Origin: Sporolactobacillus shoreae
GTDB taxonomy: Bacteria; Bacillota; Bacilli; Bacillales; Sporolactobacillaceae
Direction of reading: 5' to 3'
Assembly (NCBI RefSeq): GCF_004684935.1
Contig: NZ_SRJD01000008.1
Coordinates: forward strand, 1-64,000
Length of the DNA: 64,000 nt
The notes beneath the pieces were generated by a model. That model searched no databases and was not told the DNA's origin. It saw only the letters and a list, made by a program, of their open reading frames with translations. The translations under genes were made by a program, and so were the position numbers. Below are positions 16,857 through 26,131 of this stretch, piece by piece. Position 1 is the first letter of the stretch, and every line of letters begins with the position of its first letter.

Positions 16857-17765
16857 TTATTTTCTAAAACTATACCACTTAGGAATGTAGTTTTGATACT
16901 GATCATATGCCTCTAGAACCTTTCTTGATTGATCCATCATCACGTTGACTTGCGACTGTCCGAACGGAATGGCCCAAGGAATGGAGGAAACCTGATTGAC
17001 GGCGATATACAGTGCCATCAGTCTGAAAAATGTATCAGGAACATCATCGTCAAAATAGCCGTTGATCTGCCCCGAGGCGAAAGCCGGACTGACGTCCGCA
17101 CTCCAGGTGATCCGGTTGAATTCCTCCCATGGATCGCCATAATCCAGCCGGTCAAAGTCAACGATGCCGACTTGATGCTCGCTGCTGATCACCATGTTGC
17201 CGCAATGATAGTCTCCGTGCTGAACGGATTGCGGCCTGTAATCCAGAAGATGACGATTTGACTCGATATACTTGATGAGTCGACCGTCATAATCCAGCCG
17301 GATGCCGCAGTCCCGATAGGCTTTAATCTTCCTGTCGATTTTCCGATTGAATGTTTCCGACCATGGCGGAAGTTCATCCGGCGCCGGGTTTTGATGAATA
17401 CGTTTCAGCATCTGCCCCGCAGAGTAGCCAAGCCTATACTGCTCTTTCTCAGAAAGTGCCGGCAAGACCCTTCCGGCATCATCACCATCAACCCAGGTCA
17501 GCAGAGTATAAACATTCTGTCCCCTACTGCAAACGCCAAAGCCTATGGGTTCGGGCATGACAATCTCGTTACTGTAGCACCGCTTCAAGGTGTCGTATTC
17601 ACTCTGCCTTCGATCAAAATTGGAAATAATAGAGACCCGAAGCAGAAATTTTCTATGATCCGCAGATTCAACATAATATTTATGATCCCCCGACCACCCT
17701 TTTTGGATTGGTTTTACCTTCTTCCAATCATTCGATCCGGGTATCTCGCAAAACAGATCGTTCAT
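16857..17765 (-). CDS. Aminoglycoside phosphotransferase (APH)-family kinase
   Basis: An APH/choline-kinase-like fold of 302 residues. Catalytic loop HGDYHCGNMV (HGDxxxxN) near residue 187, and metal-binding IVDFDRLDYGDP near 206. The family includes antibiotic kinases but most members phosphorylate small metabolites, so resistance should not be assumed. The ATG at 17765 has AAGAGGTG upstream; a GTG at 17774 overlaps that site. Confidence 0.8.
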   Translation of the reverse strand: MNDLFCEIPGSNDWKKVKPIQKGWSGDHKYYVESADHRKFLLRVSIISNFDRRQSEYDTLKRCYSNEIVMPEPIGFGVCSRGQNVYTLLTWVDGDDAGRVLPALSEKEQYRLGYSAGQMLKRIHQNPAPDELPPWSETFNRKIDRKIKAYRDCGIRLDYDGRLIKYIESNRHLLDYRPQSVQHGDYHCGNMVISSEHQVGIVDFDRLDYGDPWEEFNRITWSADVSPAFASGQINGYFDDDVPDTFFRLMALYIAVNQVSSIPWAIPFGQSQVNVMMDQSRKVLEAYDQYQNYIPKWYSFRK

Positions 17766-17958
17766 CAGATTCACCTCTTATTTTTTCGAAAAAATCTCAG
17801 TAGCATCTACTACTGATTATGAAACGGCCGAGCATTTCGATTCGTGCGCACTCGTAATCTCATTATAATTCAACTGATCTCCATTTTAAGAGATTCTCAG
17901 TTGTCACTTTTTTAATCAGCACTATAGAAAAATTTTACATAAATTTTACATAATTGAT

Positions 17959-17987
17959 CTGTCAGATTTGCCTTTGGACGTTATAAT
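17959..17987 (+). promoter_or_regulatory. Promoter of the EAL-CBS-GGDEF gene
   Basis: CTGTCA (17959-17964) and a perfect TATAAT (17982-17987) with a 17-base spacer. Confidence 0.6.
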
Positions 17988-18035
17988 TGAAAACATTGGA
18001 AATCGAGAATGCGAACGATGCAGGAGAATAGGCCC

Positions 18036-19796
18036 ATGGGACAGGATTTCAGACCGGAACTTGATAAAATCATCAAAGGTCGGCACATCAAAACCGTTTT
18101 CCAACCGATTGTTTCTCTGAGGAGCGGCAATATTCTCGGCTATGAAGCTCTGAGCCGGGTGACCTGCGCATCTCCGCTGTCAAACAGTGAACTGCTGTTC
18201 CGCGAAGCCGGCAAGTGCGGCCGCCTCTGGGAGCTGGACTCGCTTTGCCGATCCATTACGCTGCACACAATCAAAGATAAGTATCCGGAATATAGGGACC
18301 GAAGGCTTTTCCTGAATATCAATCCAGTTATTCTGAACAGTGATCCATTCCGTTTTACCTTTACAAGACAGTATTTAAGGCAGTTCGGCATCGAGCCGAA
18401 CCAGATCGTCTTCGAGATCACAGAGCGGAATTCAATTTCAGACGCGAATCAGTTCATCGAGTCCATCACACATTTTAAATCTGAGGAATTCTATATCGCC
18501 ATTGATGACGCCGGGTCGATGTACTCCGGGCTGAATCTGATCAATGATATACATCCTCATTACATCAAGCTGGACCGGCGCCTGATCCAGGATATTGATC
18601 TCGGCAAGCTTAACTTCGCGCTGATCAAAGGCCTGATCGAATTCTGCCGCCTATCGAACATCCACCTGATCGCTGAGGGTATCGAAACACAGTCCGAGCT
18701 GATGATCCTGATGGATCTTGGTGTCCCCTATGCGCAGGGCTATCTGCTTCAAAAACCGGAGGAGCAAATCAAACCTGCCATTGATCCCGTTATCAAAAAA
18801 TTAATCACCGATCATAATAAATGGAAAAATAATACGCTCGGTTATTCGAATACAAACAGTTATATTTCCAACATCTGCCTGCCGACCGAAACGATTTCAA
18901 AAGATATGGAGGTTGGGGAGGTTTGGGATAAGTTCAAAACAAATCCTGATGTGTCAGGATTCTGTGTTGTGGAAGAAGGCCGTGCGATCGGCATTGTCAT
19001 TAAATCCAATCTGGCCCTGCAGATCAGCGGCCGGTTCGGATTCAGCCTCTATCAGAATCAGCCGATTTCCAGATTAATGGATACAGAATTCATTTCAGTG
19101 GACTACAGGATGCCGATCAATGAAGTGTCTGGCGCGGCGATGGCCCGTCCTCAGGAGAAACTGTACGACTTTATCGTCGTTCATAAGAAGGGCAGCTATC
19201 TCGGTACCGTCACCATCAAGAACCTTCTGGAGAAGGCGACAGAAATTGAAGTTAGCGAAGCTAAATATGAAAATCCGCTGACCGGCCTGCCTGGCAATCT
19301 GGTCATTGAGCAAAAGATGAAACAGTGCCTTTCACCCAGAAAAACATTCGGTATTCTCTATCTGGATATCAATCATTTTAAAGAATACAATGATGTCTAC
19401 GGATTTGAGAACGGCGATTGCGTAATCAAGCTGCTCGCCAATATACTGCTGACCCATCTTCCTCCCGGGCAATTTGTCGGCCACGTCGGAGGCGATGATT
19501 TCGTCGCCATTCTGGATAAGGAGGACCTGACCGGCTTCTGCAGCCAGGTGAGCACCGAATTCCAAGAAAAAGTCCTCGAACATTACAATTCAAGTGACCG
19601 TGAAAAAGGCTATATTATCACTGAAAATAGATGGGGCGTTATTGAAAAATTCGCGCTGATGACCGTCGCCGTCGCCGGAATCAGCGCGAGCGGCCAGGAT
19701 TTCGCCACAATGATCGATCTCACTGAGAAACTCGCCCGGCTGAAGAAGGAGAGTAAAAAACTCAAAGACAGCAACTGCCTTCTGATTCAGGCGTGA
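18036..19796 (+). CDS. EAL - CBS pair - GGDEF cyclic-di-GMP protein
   Basis: Residues about 10-240 form an EAL phosphodiesterase domain (TVFQPIVSL, GYEALSR, FEITERNS, IAIDDAGSMYSGLNLI, KLDRRLI, IAEGIE), so the catalytic acids appear present. Residues about 270-395 hold two CBS-type repeats, a possible nucleotide sensor. Residues about 405-575 are a GGDEF domain with LYLDINHFKEYND and an intact GGDDF. No membrane helix or signal peptide, so cytoplasmic. Whether it makes or degrades c-di-GMP cannot be decided. The ATG at 18036 is chosen because AGGAG lies 9 bases upstream; two earlier ATGs (from 18009) have weaker sites. Confidence 0.88.
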   Translation: MGQDFRPELDKIIKGRHIKTVFQPIVSLRSGNILGYEALSRVTCASPLSNSELLFREAGKCGRLWELDSLCRSITLHTIKDKYPEYRDRRLFLNINPVILNSDPFRFTFTRQYLRQFGIEPNQIVFEITERNSISDANQFIESITHFKSEEFYIAIDDAGSMYSGLNLINDIHPHYIKLDRRLIQDIDLGKLNFALIKGLIEFCRLSNIHLIAEGIETQSELMILMDLGVPYAQGYLLQKPEEQIKPAIDPVIKKLITDHNKWKNNTLGYSNTNSYISNICLPTETISKDMEVGEVWDKFKTNPDVSGFCVVEEGRAIGIVIKSNLALQISGRFGFSLYQNQPISRLMDTEFISVDYRMPINEVSGAAMARPQEKLYDFIVVHKKGSYLGTVTIKNLLEKATEIEVSEAKYENPLTGLPGNLVIEQKMKQCLSPRKTFGILYLDINHFKEYNDVYGFENGDCVIKLLANILLTHLPPGQFVGHVGGDDFVAILDKEDLTGFCSQVSTEFQEKVLEHYNSSDREKGYIITENRWGVIEKFALMTVAVAGISASGQDFATMIDLTEKLARLKKESKKLKDSNCLLIQA

Positions 19797-19874
19797 TTGG
19801 CAAATGGAACGAATTCACTGCAGGAGATAAAGACCTTTTATTGCGCATTAGAATACGAACTGCGTGTTAAAGGT

Positions 19875-20090
19875 TTAAAAATGAAATACTTTTTTCAATA
19901 ACCGTTTTTTATAAATTCTCAATTTAGATATATCATGATTCTGTGCATACATTCCTATTAGTATAAGAGTCAACCCCACCCCACAACATAGTCCTTCAAT
20001 AAAACTCGGTAACAAATTAAAAGAATTTGAAAGGATCCAAATTCCATTGAAAAATAATCCCAGTTCAAAATAATTGTTAATCTTTTTCAT
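19875..20090 (-). CDS. Small membrane protein of unknown function
   Basis: 71 residues, with two hydrophobic segments (GLFFNGIWILSNSF and LCCGVGLTLILIGMYA) and a basic C-terminus (KRLLKK). GAGGTGG lies 5 bases before the ATG at 20090, supporting a real gene. No family recognised. Confidence 0.6.
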   Translation of the reverse strand: MKKINNYFELGLFFNGIWILSNSFNLLPSFIEGLCCGVGLTLILIGMYAQNHDISKLRIYKKRLLKKVFHF

Positions 20091-20325
20091 ATATTCCACC
20101 TCAGCCATATTTTATTGCGCAGTATGCGTCAACTGTGCAACAGTGTATTTTCTTTAATTATAAGGCAGTAAAGAACTTTTTTGTCATGAAATCTATGTAT
20201 GAATAACAGGACGACAGCATGAGTAAACAACCATTTTCTTTGATCGCTTCTCACTTCAGCGTAAGAATGCAGCTTTTAAGTGATGTAGCGAATTTATCAT
20301 CGCAGTGTGTGAAAAAACTTTTCAG

Positions 20326-21228
20326 TTAGGGTGTGATGGATGTCAATAATTCGTTTTTTAGAAAATGGTACAATGCACGGCTCGCTGGAAGCATCGGAAG
20401 CTTATCAGTTTGATATAGAAAGCCGGTTGTCATATTAATTGAGTGCGATCCCATTTCGCGTACTATTGTACCCGGTACCGGTGACTCAGTCATTATCCTA
20501 GGAACCAACGCAATGCCAATTCCGTGCTCAACGTAACTCGTTAGGGCTGTCATACTGGTGATTTCGAGTGTGTTTAGCGTGTTTAATGGTATGTTCCACT
20601 CTTGGGCAACCACTTCAAGTTTCTTGCGGTACGGGCAGTCCTTGGCTGTGATAAGCAGTCGTTGTCCGACGAAATCCTCAGGTGAAATGGTGGATTGTTC
20701 GCTGAGGGGATGATGCTCCGGCAGTAATACCACAAACCCTTCTTGGAATAACGGTTCAAAGAATAAACTGGTACCCATTTCAGGAGTGGAACAAAGTGCA
20801 ATGTCAATCTCCCCTGTATGTAGCAAGTTGTTGAGTATGGGGGTGTTGGCGATATGTACGCTCACATGCACATTGGGATGGGTGTTTAAGAATTTACCAA
20901 GAATTGCTGGAAATCGAAAGCTCGCGGACGGCTCCGTGACACCAATGCGTACACTTCCGGATTCCGCTTGGGCCACCTCTATCATTGTCGACTTCAGTTG
21001 GTCGATCCGTTTCATAATATCAATGCTCTGTTCATAAAACACTCTGCCTGCCTCAGTCAAACCAACGGATTTTTGAGTCCTGTCAAACAACTGCAGACCT
21101 ACCTCTGCTTCCAGCCTCTGTATCTGCATTGAGACAGTGGATTGGGCGTAGTTCATCTCCTCAGCCGCCCGGTGAAAACTCCCTGAGCTCAGAATCCTGT
21201 GGAATGTTTTCAGTGATTTTAGGTCCAT
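20326..21228 (-). CDS. LysR-family transcriptional regulator
   Basis: The N-terminal winged helix is clear (MDLKSLKTFHRILSSGSFHR, AAEEMNYAQSTVSMQIQRLE). The C-terminal 210 residues form the periplasmic-binding-like effector domain (GSVRIGVTEPSASFRFPAIL). ATG at 21228 with AAAGG 10 bases upstream; the ATG at 21237 abuts the site. It is divergent from a broken SDR gene and an alpha/beta hydrolase, its likely targets; an inverted repeat at 21243 between them is a candidate binding site. Confidence 0.88.
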   Translation of the reverse strand: MDLKSLKTFHRILSSGSFHRAAEEMNYAQSTVSMQIQRLEAEVGLQLFDRTQKSVGLTEAGRVFYEQSIDIMKRIDQLKSTMIEVAQAESGSVRIGVTEPSASFRFPAILGKFLNTHPNVHVSVHIANTPILNNLLHTGEIDIALCSTPEMGTSLFFEPLFQEGFVVLLPEHHPLSEQSTISPEDFVGQRLLITAKDCPYRKKLEVVAQEWNIPLNTLNTLEITSMTALTSYVEHGIGIALVPRIMTESPVPGTIVREMGSHSINMTTGFLYQTDKLPMLPASRALYHFLKNELLTSITP

Positions 21229-21242
21229 GGTCACCATCCTTT

Positions 21243-21259
21243 GTTCAATTTAATTGAAC
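21243..21259. promoter_or_regulatory. Candidate LysR operator in the divergent promoter
   Basis: GTTCAATTTAATTGAAC is a perfect 8-bp inverted repeat around one base; a further half-site AAGTTCAATT follows at about 21272. It lies between the LysR gene and its divergent neighbours, the usual place for an autoregulatory LysR site. Confidence 0.55.
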
Positions 21260-21332
21260 TTTATTATCAATAAGTTCAATTATACAGATACATGAACGAA
21301 GTGTACAATATCTTTTGAGAGGGGATGAAGAT

Positions 21333-21652
21333 ATGAACTTCGAGGGGAAGGTGGCGCTCGTTACAGGATGCGGCACGGGCATTGGCAGCGCAACCAGTAT
21401 AGCACTCCGAAGCGTGGTGCTGTCGTGGCTGTAAATCAGCAGATGACGCTGAGGAGACAGTACAGAACATTCTTGTTCTGGGTGGAGAGGCACTTATGGT
21501 CCGCTGTGATGTTTCCAAGGACGACGTGCGATGGTGAACCAAATTGTAGACAGATACGGATGTGTTCAAGTAGATTACGATGCTTTCAAGGACCAATGGA
21601 CCATATTCAATCCAGCCAAGGGCAGTCACGAGAGCCATGACCACTCGTAAGT
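21333..21652 (+). pseudogene. Broken short-chain dehydrogenase gene
   Basis: The frame starts well (ribosome site, then MNFEGKVALVTGCGTGIGSA, the SDR glycine motif) but hits TAA at 21432-21434. The next SDR pieces are in other frames: GAVVAVNQQ near 21417-21444, DAEETVQNILVLGGEALMVR followed by CDVSKDD to about 21530, then VNQIVDRYG. The NNAG and YxxxK parts are absent, so there are at least two frameshifts and a large internal deletion. The remnant sits between the LysR gene and the alpha/beta hydrolase gene. Confidence 0.8.
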
Positions 21653-21699
21653 TTCAACGACACAGTATTGAAACAGTAAATTATTAAGGAGGTACAATG

Positions 21700-22716
21700 A
21701 TGAGCAGTCTGAACCATGCTTCACAATACTATACTTCTATGGCCACCGTACCGAATTTAGCAAAGGAGTGGGCCGATAGAGGGCAATACACTACTTGGAC
21801 TTCTACAGTGCCTGAAAATGCTCGTTTTGGGCCTCTCGATGTGTTTACAATTTGCGCAGGCAACATAGACAATCCTGCCATTCTCTTCATTCATGGTTAT
21901 CCCACAAGCAGTTTTGACTTTCGGGAGTTGTTCGAGGAATTAAGTCAGGATTATTACGTCTGTGCGATTGATACACCTGGTTACGGGTTTTCTTCGAAGC
22001 CTCGAGACGGATATGTATACTCCATCCACGATGACGCACGTTTGGTGGATCACGTCGTTCGAGAAGTGTTGAAGCTCGATAAGTTTGCCCTGTTCACTCA
22101 TGATAAAGGAGACACCGTGGGCTTTGCCTTGCTGGCGCTGTATCAGAAATACAGTGAATGTCCATATCAGATTACTCATCATTTCATCACCAATGGCAAT
22201 GTCTATCTGCCATTGGCGCAACTCACGCAGCTTCAAATACAGCTACTCGATCCGGTGTCCGGCCCGGCCCTGTCCTCCAATCTCAACGGCACGATCTTGG
22301 CGCAAGCTCTTGCAACGTTGACGCATTCGAAAACCTTGTCTTCTGACGAAATCGCATCTCTCGCTTCCATCTTTGATTATCAGGACGGAGCCAATGTTCA
22401 ACACGATGTCATTCAATATCTCAATCAGCGTTCACAATTCGAAGTAGGCTGGCTTGAGACGTTGCATAAAAGCGATGTGCCGACCACAATCATTTGGGGG
22501 GAACAGGATCAAATTTCACCGATTCGTGTTCCTGATTATGTCTGGACGACATATCTGAAATCTAGGAACCACGTTTCGACGTACTGGCGGTTACCTCAAG
22601 CGAATCATTATCTCCAGAATGATGCGCCCCGTGTCGTAGCTTCCATCGTGAACAGCGAGTTGAGGTCAGCCAATGATCTTAATCTCCGCAACGAAGAGGC
22701 ATATAGGGTCTTTTGA
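21700..22716 (+). CDS. Alpha/beta hydrolase, haloalkane dehalogenase / epoxide hydrolase type
   Basis: About 338 residues. Oxyanion motif FIHGYPTSSFDF near residue 68, nucleophile elbow THDKGDTVGF near 133 with Asp as nucleophile instead of Ser, acid IIWGEQDQISPI near 265 and a late His in QANHYLQND. An Asp nucleophile is characteristic of dehalogenases and epoxide hydrolases; the substrate is unknown. ATG at 21700 lies 6 bases after AAGGAGGT. Probably under the divergent LysR regulator. Confidence 0.75.
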   Translation: MSSLNHASQYYTSMATVPNLAKEWADRGQYTTWTSTVPENARFGPLDVFTICAGNIDNPAILFIHGYPTSSFDFRELFEELSQDYYVCAIDTPGYGFSSKPRDGYVYSIHDDARLVDHVVREVLKLDKFALFTHDKGDTVGFALLALYQKYSECPYQITHHFITNGNVYLPLAQLTQLQIQLLDPVSGPALSSNLNGTILAQALATLTHSKTLSSDEIASLASIFDYQDGANVQHDVIQYLNQRSQFEVGWLETLHKSDVPTTIIWGEQDQISPIRVPDYVWTTYLKSRNHVSTYWRLPQANHYLQNDAPRVVASIVNSELRSANDLNLRNEEAYRVF

Positions 22717-23273
22717 CAGTGAGGGCATTGATGTCCAAGCACCCATAGATCAGCCGTATCCAGACAATAAAGTTGTTTACTGGACAAAAATGTCCTTTAC
22801 TGAGGGCTGGTGATTTTGCGCAGTAGGGTCGTACTGCGAAGCAGCCAAGTTCCTGTTGTTCAAGATACGATGCACGAAAAAAATGGTTAGGCCGATATTC
22901 TGATCGTTTTTGTTGATAAAACGTGAGTGGTGAACTAGGGAATCTGCTGGCTCTGTCAAAAAAGGAAAAATCTTTATCATGCATGGATAGTTATGTTCTG
23001 AATATTAAGTTTTATTGATACTTCTCTCATTTTTATTGATAAAAAATTGGTGTTCATCGATAGATGATGGATTTTTATTGATGGTACCGCTTTTTTATTG
23101 ATAACGACTCCAAGTTCGTTGATATGGCTCTCTGAATCGACCGAATCGTAATTTCAGCCGATCTATTTCCTTGGGTTAGCTCCATCTCTGGGCACTAAAT
23201 AAGAACTGATGGTATTTTTTGCTGCGCATTATTCAAATAACACGCAGTAAAATGCGGACCAAGCAACAAAGCT
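22717..23273. other. Long intergenic region
   Basis: 557 bases without a convincing gene. Reading frames of 67 and 101 codons (minus strand, 22777-22980 and 22679-22984) have no ribosome site and overlap each other; the second also overlaps the end of the hydrolase gene. A repeat array occupies 23012-23124. Confidence 0.5.
23012..23124. repeat. Locus C: six TTATTGATA repeats, dispersed element copy 1
   Basis: A nine-base core TTATTGATA (variants TCATCGATA, TTATTGATG, TCGTTGATA) starts at 23012, 23033, 23054, 23075, 23095 and 23116, intervals 21, 21, 21, 20, 21. The spacer sequences also match the array at 36877-36989 (for example CTCTCATT, GATGATGGAT and GACTCCAAG), with the same order and interval pattern. 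So the two are diverged copies of one element of about 115 bases. Confidence 0.85.
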
Positions 23274-24047
23274 TTATCGGATAAATCCACCTTCTGAATG
23301 GATAACTTGACCTGTTATCCATTCTGCATCATCACTCACAAGAAATCTTATTGCCTTAGCTGCATCCCTTGGTTCTCCTATCCTGCCAAATGGAAATTTG
23401 GGTATAAGATCATCTTTAATTGCTTTTGTCATCCACCCTGTATCAGTTGGACCGGGATTTATTGCGTTTACCGTAATACCAAGAGGTGCGAGTTCTGCTG
23501 ATAATGTAATTGTCATAGCATCGACTGAACCCTTTGTTGTCGCATATGCAAGTTCACCCGGCATAGGGCCTCGAAATTGACCCGATGTGAGATTGATGAT
23601 TCTTCCACCTTTTTTCTTTTTGAAAAATCGGGCAAATTGAATACTTAAAAGTGTCGTTGCCCGCACATTGACCTTATAATGCTTGTCTAGGTCTTCATAA
23701 GTTAAATTAGAAAAATCATTATTGGTTGAGTATGCCGCATTATTTATTAGGATATCTGGATATCCGATTTCTTCAACTACACGATTAAAAAGTGTTTTGG
23801 GGGCTTTCACGCTAGTCAAGTCTAGTTCCATGCAAGAAACTCTAACATCTTTCTGTAATAGCTCGCTTTTTAATTTCGCAGGCTCATCTGATTCGACACT
23901 CCAAGGCATTTCTTTATCATAAGCAGTCCAATAAGTATAAAATATGCTGCATCCGGCTTCTGCTAATTCTCTGCAAATAGCTGCTCCTATACCTTTACTA
24001 CGACTGACACCGGTTATAATAGCTATTTTCCCTGATAAAAGAGCCAT
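23274..24047 (-). CDS. Short-chain dehydrogenase/reductase, 3-oxoacyl-ACP reductase-like
   Basis: 257 residues from ATG 24047, which has GGAGG nine bases upstream. Motifs: ITGVSRSKGIGAAI near residue 10, INNAAYS, YATTKGS catalytic pair, NAINPGPTDTGWM and a C-terminal WITGQVIHSEGGF. The SRSKGIG cofactor loop and an insertion near residue 40 (FYTYWTAYDKEM) resemble a subfamily of FabG-like SDRs found in Bacilli; the substrate is unknown. Confidence 0.8.
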   Translation of the reverse strand: MALLSGKIAIITGVSRSKGIGAAICRELAEAGCSIFYTYWTAYDKEMPWSVESDEPAKLKSELLQKDVRVSCMELDLTSVKAPKTLFNRVVEEIGYPDILINNAAYSTNNDFSNLTYEDLDKHYKVNVRATTLLSIQFARFFKKKKGGRIINLTSGQFRGPMPGELAYATTKGSVDAMTITLSAELAPLGITVNAINPGPTDTGWMTKAIKDDLIPKFPFGRIGEPRDAAKAIRFLVSDDAEWITGQVIHSEGGFIR

Positions 24048-24135
24048 AAACATTGTCCTCCATGTGGTGTTATTGCATATTATTCGTCTACTATTCATTA
24101 CAGCGATTCGCTAATAGGGTTTTAAACAACTATTT

Positions 24136-24801
24136 CTAATTAGTGCTCAAAAGTGACCTTAAGCCATCTATTGTTGCGATGGTCATCGTCGGTACGTAAT
24201 CCGAATTTTTCGGTTTTTGAAGCTTAGCCGTGCCCTGCAGTACTCGAATGGTTCTTATGCCAAGCATGTTCGCCGGATAAATATCAAAGTCCAGTCGATC
24301 ACCAACCATGTAGGCCTGACTAGGTGAACACTTGGCCTGCTCCAAAGCATAGTTAAAAATGCGCACGTCCGGTTTTTTGATACCAAGTTCATCGGAGATG
24401 GCAAACACTGAAAAGTACTCATGAATGTTCAGTTTCTTCATTCGGTCCTGAGCGTCAGCCGATTGGTTGGCAATCACGCCCAAGTTGTATTTTTGGGATA
24501 AATCCTTCAATAACTTAATAACGTTAGGATATAGGAACTCCTGCTCCGGCAAATATACGGCCTTACTTCGCACAAATGCATATTGCTCCTCTGTTTTTAC
24601 CAAAGGCGGAATGACATCTTTTAACGTATGTTTATACGCCTTGCATGCTTCTTCCCTAAGATGACGGATCTCTTCAATAGAATGCGTGAATCCGAGTGTT
24701 GCGAGTGCCGAACTTATTTCTCTGATGATATAGTCCTCTTGAGCTTGTTCATCAATCAACGTGCAGCCCAGATCGAAAAAAATCCATTCGTTTGTTTTCA
24801 A
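24136..24801 (-). CDS. HAD-superfamily hydrolase
   Basis: 221 residues. Motif I FFDLGCTLID (DxGxT variant, Gly at the +2 position where phosphatases usually have Asp), motif II-like VIANQSAD, motif III Lys in GIKKPDVRIF and motif IV MVGDRLDFDIYPA. The missing second Asp of motif I weakens a phosphatase assignment. TTG start at 24801, with GAGGAG nine bases upstream. Downstream of an HIT gene on the same strand. Confidence 0.78.
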   Translation of the reverse strand: MKTNEWIFFDLGCTLIDEQAQEDYIIREISSALATLGFTHSIEEIRHLREEACKAYKHTLKDVIPPLVKTEEQYAFVRSKAVYLPEQEFLYPNVIKLLKDLSQKYNLGVIANQSADAQDRMKKLNIHEYFSVFAISDELGIKKPDVRIFNYALEQAKCSPSQAYMVGDRLDFDIYPANMLGIRTIRVLQGTAKLQKPKNSDYVPTMTIATIDGLRSLLSTN

Positions 24802-24849
24802 ATCGCAACACTCCTCTCTTATGGAGACAGGTCTTAACCGTGCAATTCT

Positions 24850-25305
24850 TTATTTTTCGTAGATTGCTAGAAGATAATTAGACAGATCTTCTTTTAACTT
24901 TCCATGTCTTTCGAGGCTAAAATGTTTTTCCTCATCAAACCAGTTTGATGAATCGTATAGCCACACCGGCATTTTTCTTCTCTCTTCTTTTTCCCAGTCA
25001 TACCTTGGAAAAATATGCGCATGTAAAAATGCGTCGGTATTTCCCAAAATGTCGTAATTAACACGGACCGGATGACAAACATCAATAATAGCGTCACCAA
25101 TTAAGCTCATATCCGTTAAAAATTGTGAGCGTTCAGAAATAGTTAAATCATTAAGGCTGGATACTTCTTTTTTGGGGAGCAGCACACAGTATCCAGGCAA
25201 AAACTGAGTATCTCCGATTACCGCGTATCCACTTTTCATCTCTGCCAGAACCATTGGATTTGTTCCATTTTTTGCTGATTGAATCCTGTTTTCTCGCCAG
25301 TCCAT
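24850..25305 (-). CDS. HIT-family nucleotide hydrolase/transferase
   Basis: 151 residues. The histidine triad is seen as LHAHIFPRY (HxHxF), with the N-terminal GYCVLLPKKEVSSLNDL stretch. HIT enzymes act on nucleotide phosphoanhydrides or phosphoramidates, with the middle His as nucleophile. The ATG at 25305 has GGAGG eight bases upstream; earlier in-frame ATGs lie in or next to that site. Confidence 0.8.
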   Translation of the reverse strand: MDWRENRIQSAKNGTNPMVLAEMKSGYAVIGDTQFLPGYCVLLPKKEVSSLNDLTISERSQFLTDMSLIGDAIIDVCHPVRVNYDILGNTDAFLHAHIFPRYDWEKEERRKMPVWLYDSSNWFDEEKHFSLERHGKLKEDLSNYLLAIYEK

Positions 25306-25368
25306 ATGCATAGCCTCCAATATATTAAATGATCCCTTTTTAATAAACGCATCGATATGTAGATACCA

Positions 25369-25992
25369 TTACTTTATGGGCGGCTGCTTCCAGACTGGTA
25401 TATCCATAAAAGTGGTTTCCTTCACATGAGGCAGAACATCGTAAATGGAGCATTTCATCTGCTTTTCAAAATACTCTTTGATTCCAAAAGTCGTATTCCA
25501 TCGTGAAACGGATGTCGACGACACACCGTATCTTCTCGCTACATCAATAAATCTTTTTTCCAACATGCAGAATCCACCGTCCAGCGCTAAACTATCGCAC
25601 AGTTGTATGAGTCGATCATAGTCGTCATAAGTGCAGTTTACAATATAGTCTTTAATAAAAAGCTCTTCATCCTGAACTTCTTCAACAAAATCTTTTTCCT
25701 TTATTGGATAAGAGTGAGTCATACAAATTTTTGCTACTTCGTCCCATCCTTTTTCCATCGAATAAACATAGCCTTTATATACATGTTTCGGAACATTCAC
25801 AATGCCGACCCTGCGGCCTATATCATGTAGAACTCCTAAAACATAAGCTTTCTCAGCATCCATATTTGCGCATTTTTCTGCAATATATTTAGCCGCCCGC
25901 CCAGCATTCAATGAATGATCGGTCCATGGACCTGGATTTAAATGCCCGGCAATTTCTAATTCTTTTTCTGCCGTTGTTTTATCTGGTAACAT
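25369..25992 (-). CDS. HD-domain phosphohydrolase
   Basis: 207 residues. An N-terminal H (WTDHSLNAGRAAKYIAEKC) and LGVLHDIGRR (HD pair) mark the metal site, and a later TYDDYDRLIQLCDSLALDGG supplies the distal Asp. HD proteins hydrolyse nucleotides or related phosphates; substrate unknown. ATG at 25992 with GGGGGG seven bases upstream. Its promoter/leader and first codons (MLPDK) are nearly the same as those of the NUDIX gene at 27870, see 25980-26125. Confidence 0.82.
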   Translation of the reverse strand: MLPDKTTAEKELEIAGHLNPGPWTDHSLNAGRAAKYIAEKCANMDAEKAYVLGVLHDIGRRVGIVNVPKHVYKGYVYSMEKGWDEVAKICMTHSYPIKEKDFVEEVQDEELFIKDYIVNCTYDDYDRLIQLCDSLALDGGFCMLEKRFIDVARRYGVSSTSVSRWNTTFGIKEYFEKQMKCSIYDVLPHVKETTFMDIPVWKQPPIK

Positions 25993-26125
25993 AGATGTCC
26001 CCCCTGCAAAAACATAACCCATTTTTTAACTGCGCATGATTGATCCAACACATTGATAATATTTTAAACGATGGCCTGATTGGTTTAGCGGTATGTTACT
26101 TATTCCGACATTAAATGATACACCA
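25980..26125 (-). promoter_or_regulatory. Duplicated promoter/leader block, copy 2 (before the HD gene)
   Basis: About 130 bases match the block at 27855-27990: shared stretches include GGTAACATAGA, CCCCC, ATTGATAA, ATTTTA, GGTTTAGCG and CGACAT in the same order. The plus-strand -35/-10 pair seen in copy 1 is degraded here (TTGATA-17-CTGATT). It covers the 5' leader and start codon of the HD gene. Confidence 0.65.
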
Positions 26126-26131
26126 ACAAAT

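Noticed and set aside
16857-17765. Antibiotic resistance gene
   Set aside because: APH fold is shared by many metabolite kinases; nothing specific to aminoglycosides could be seen.
22679-22984. 101-codon minus-strand ORF as a transposase fragment
   Set aside because: No transposase motif or terminal inverted repeats; overlaps another frame and the hydrolase 3' end.
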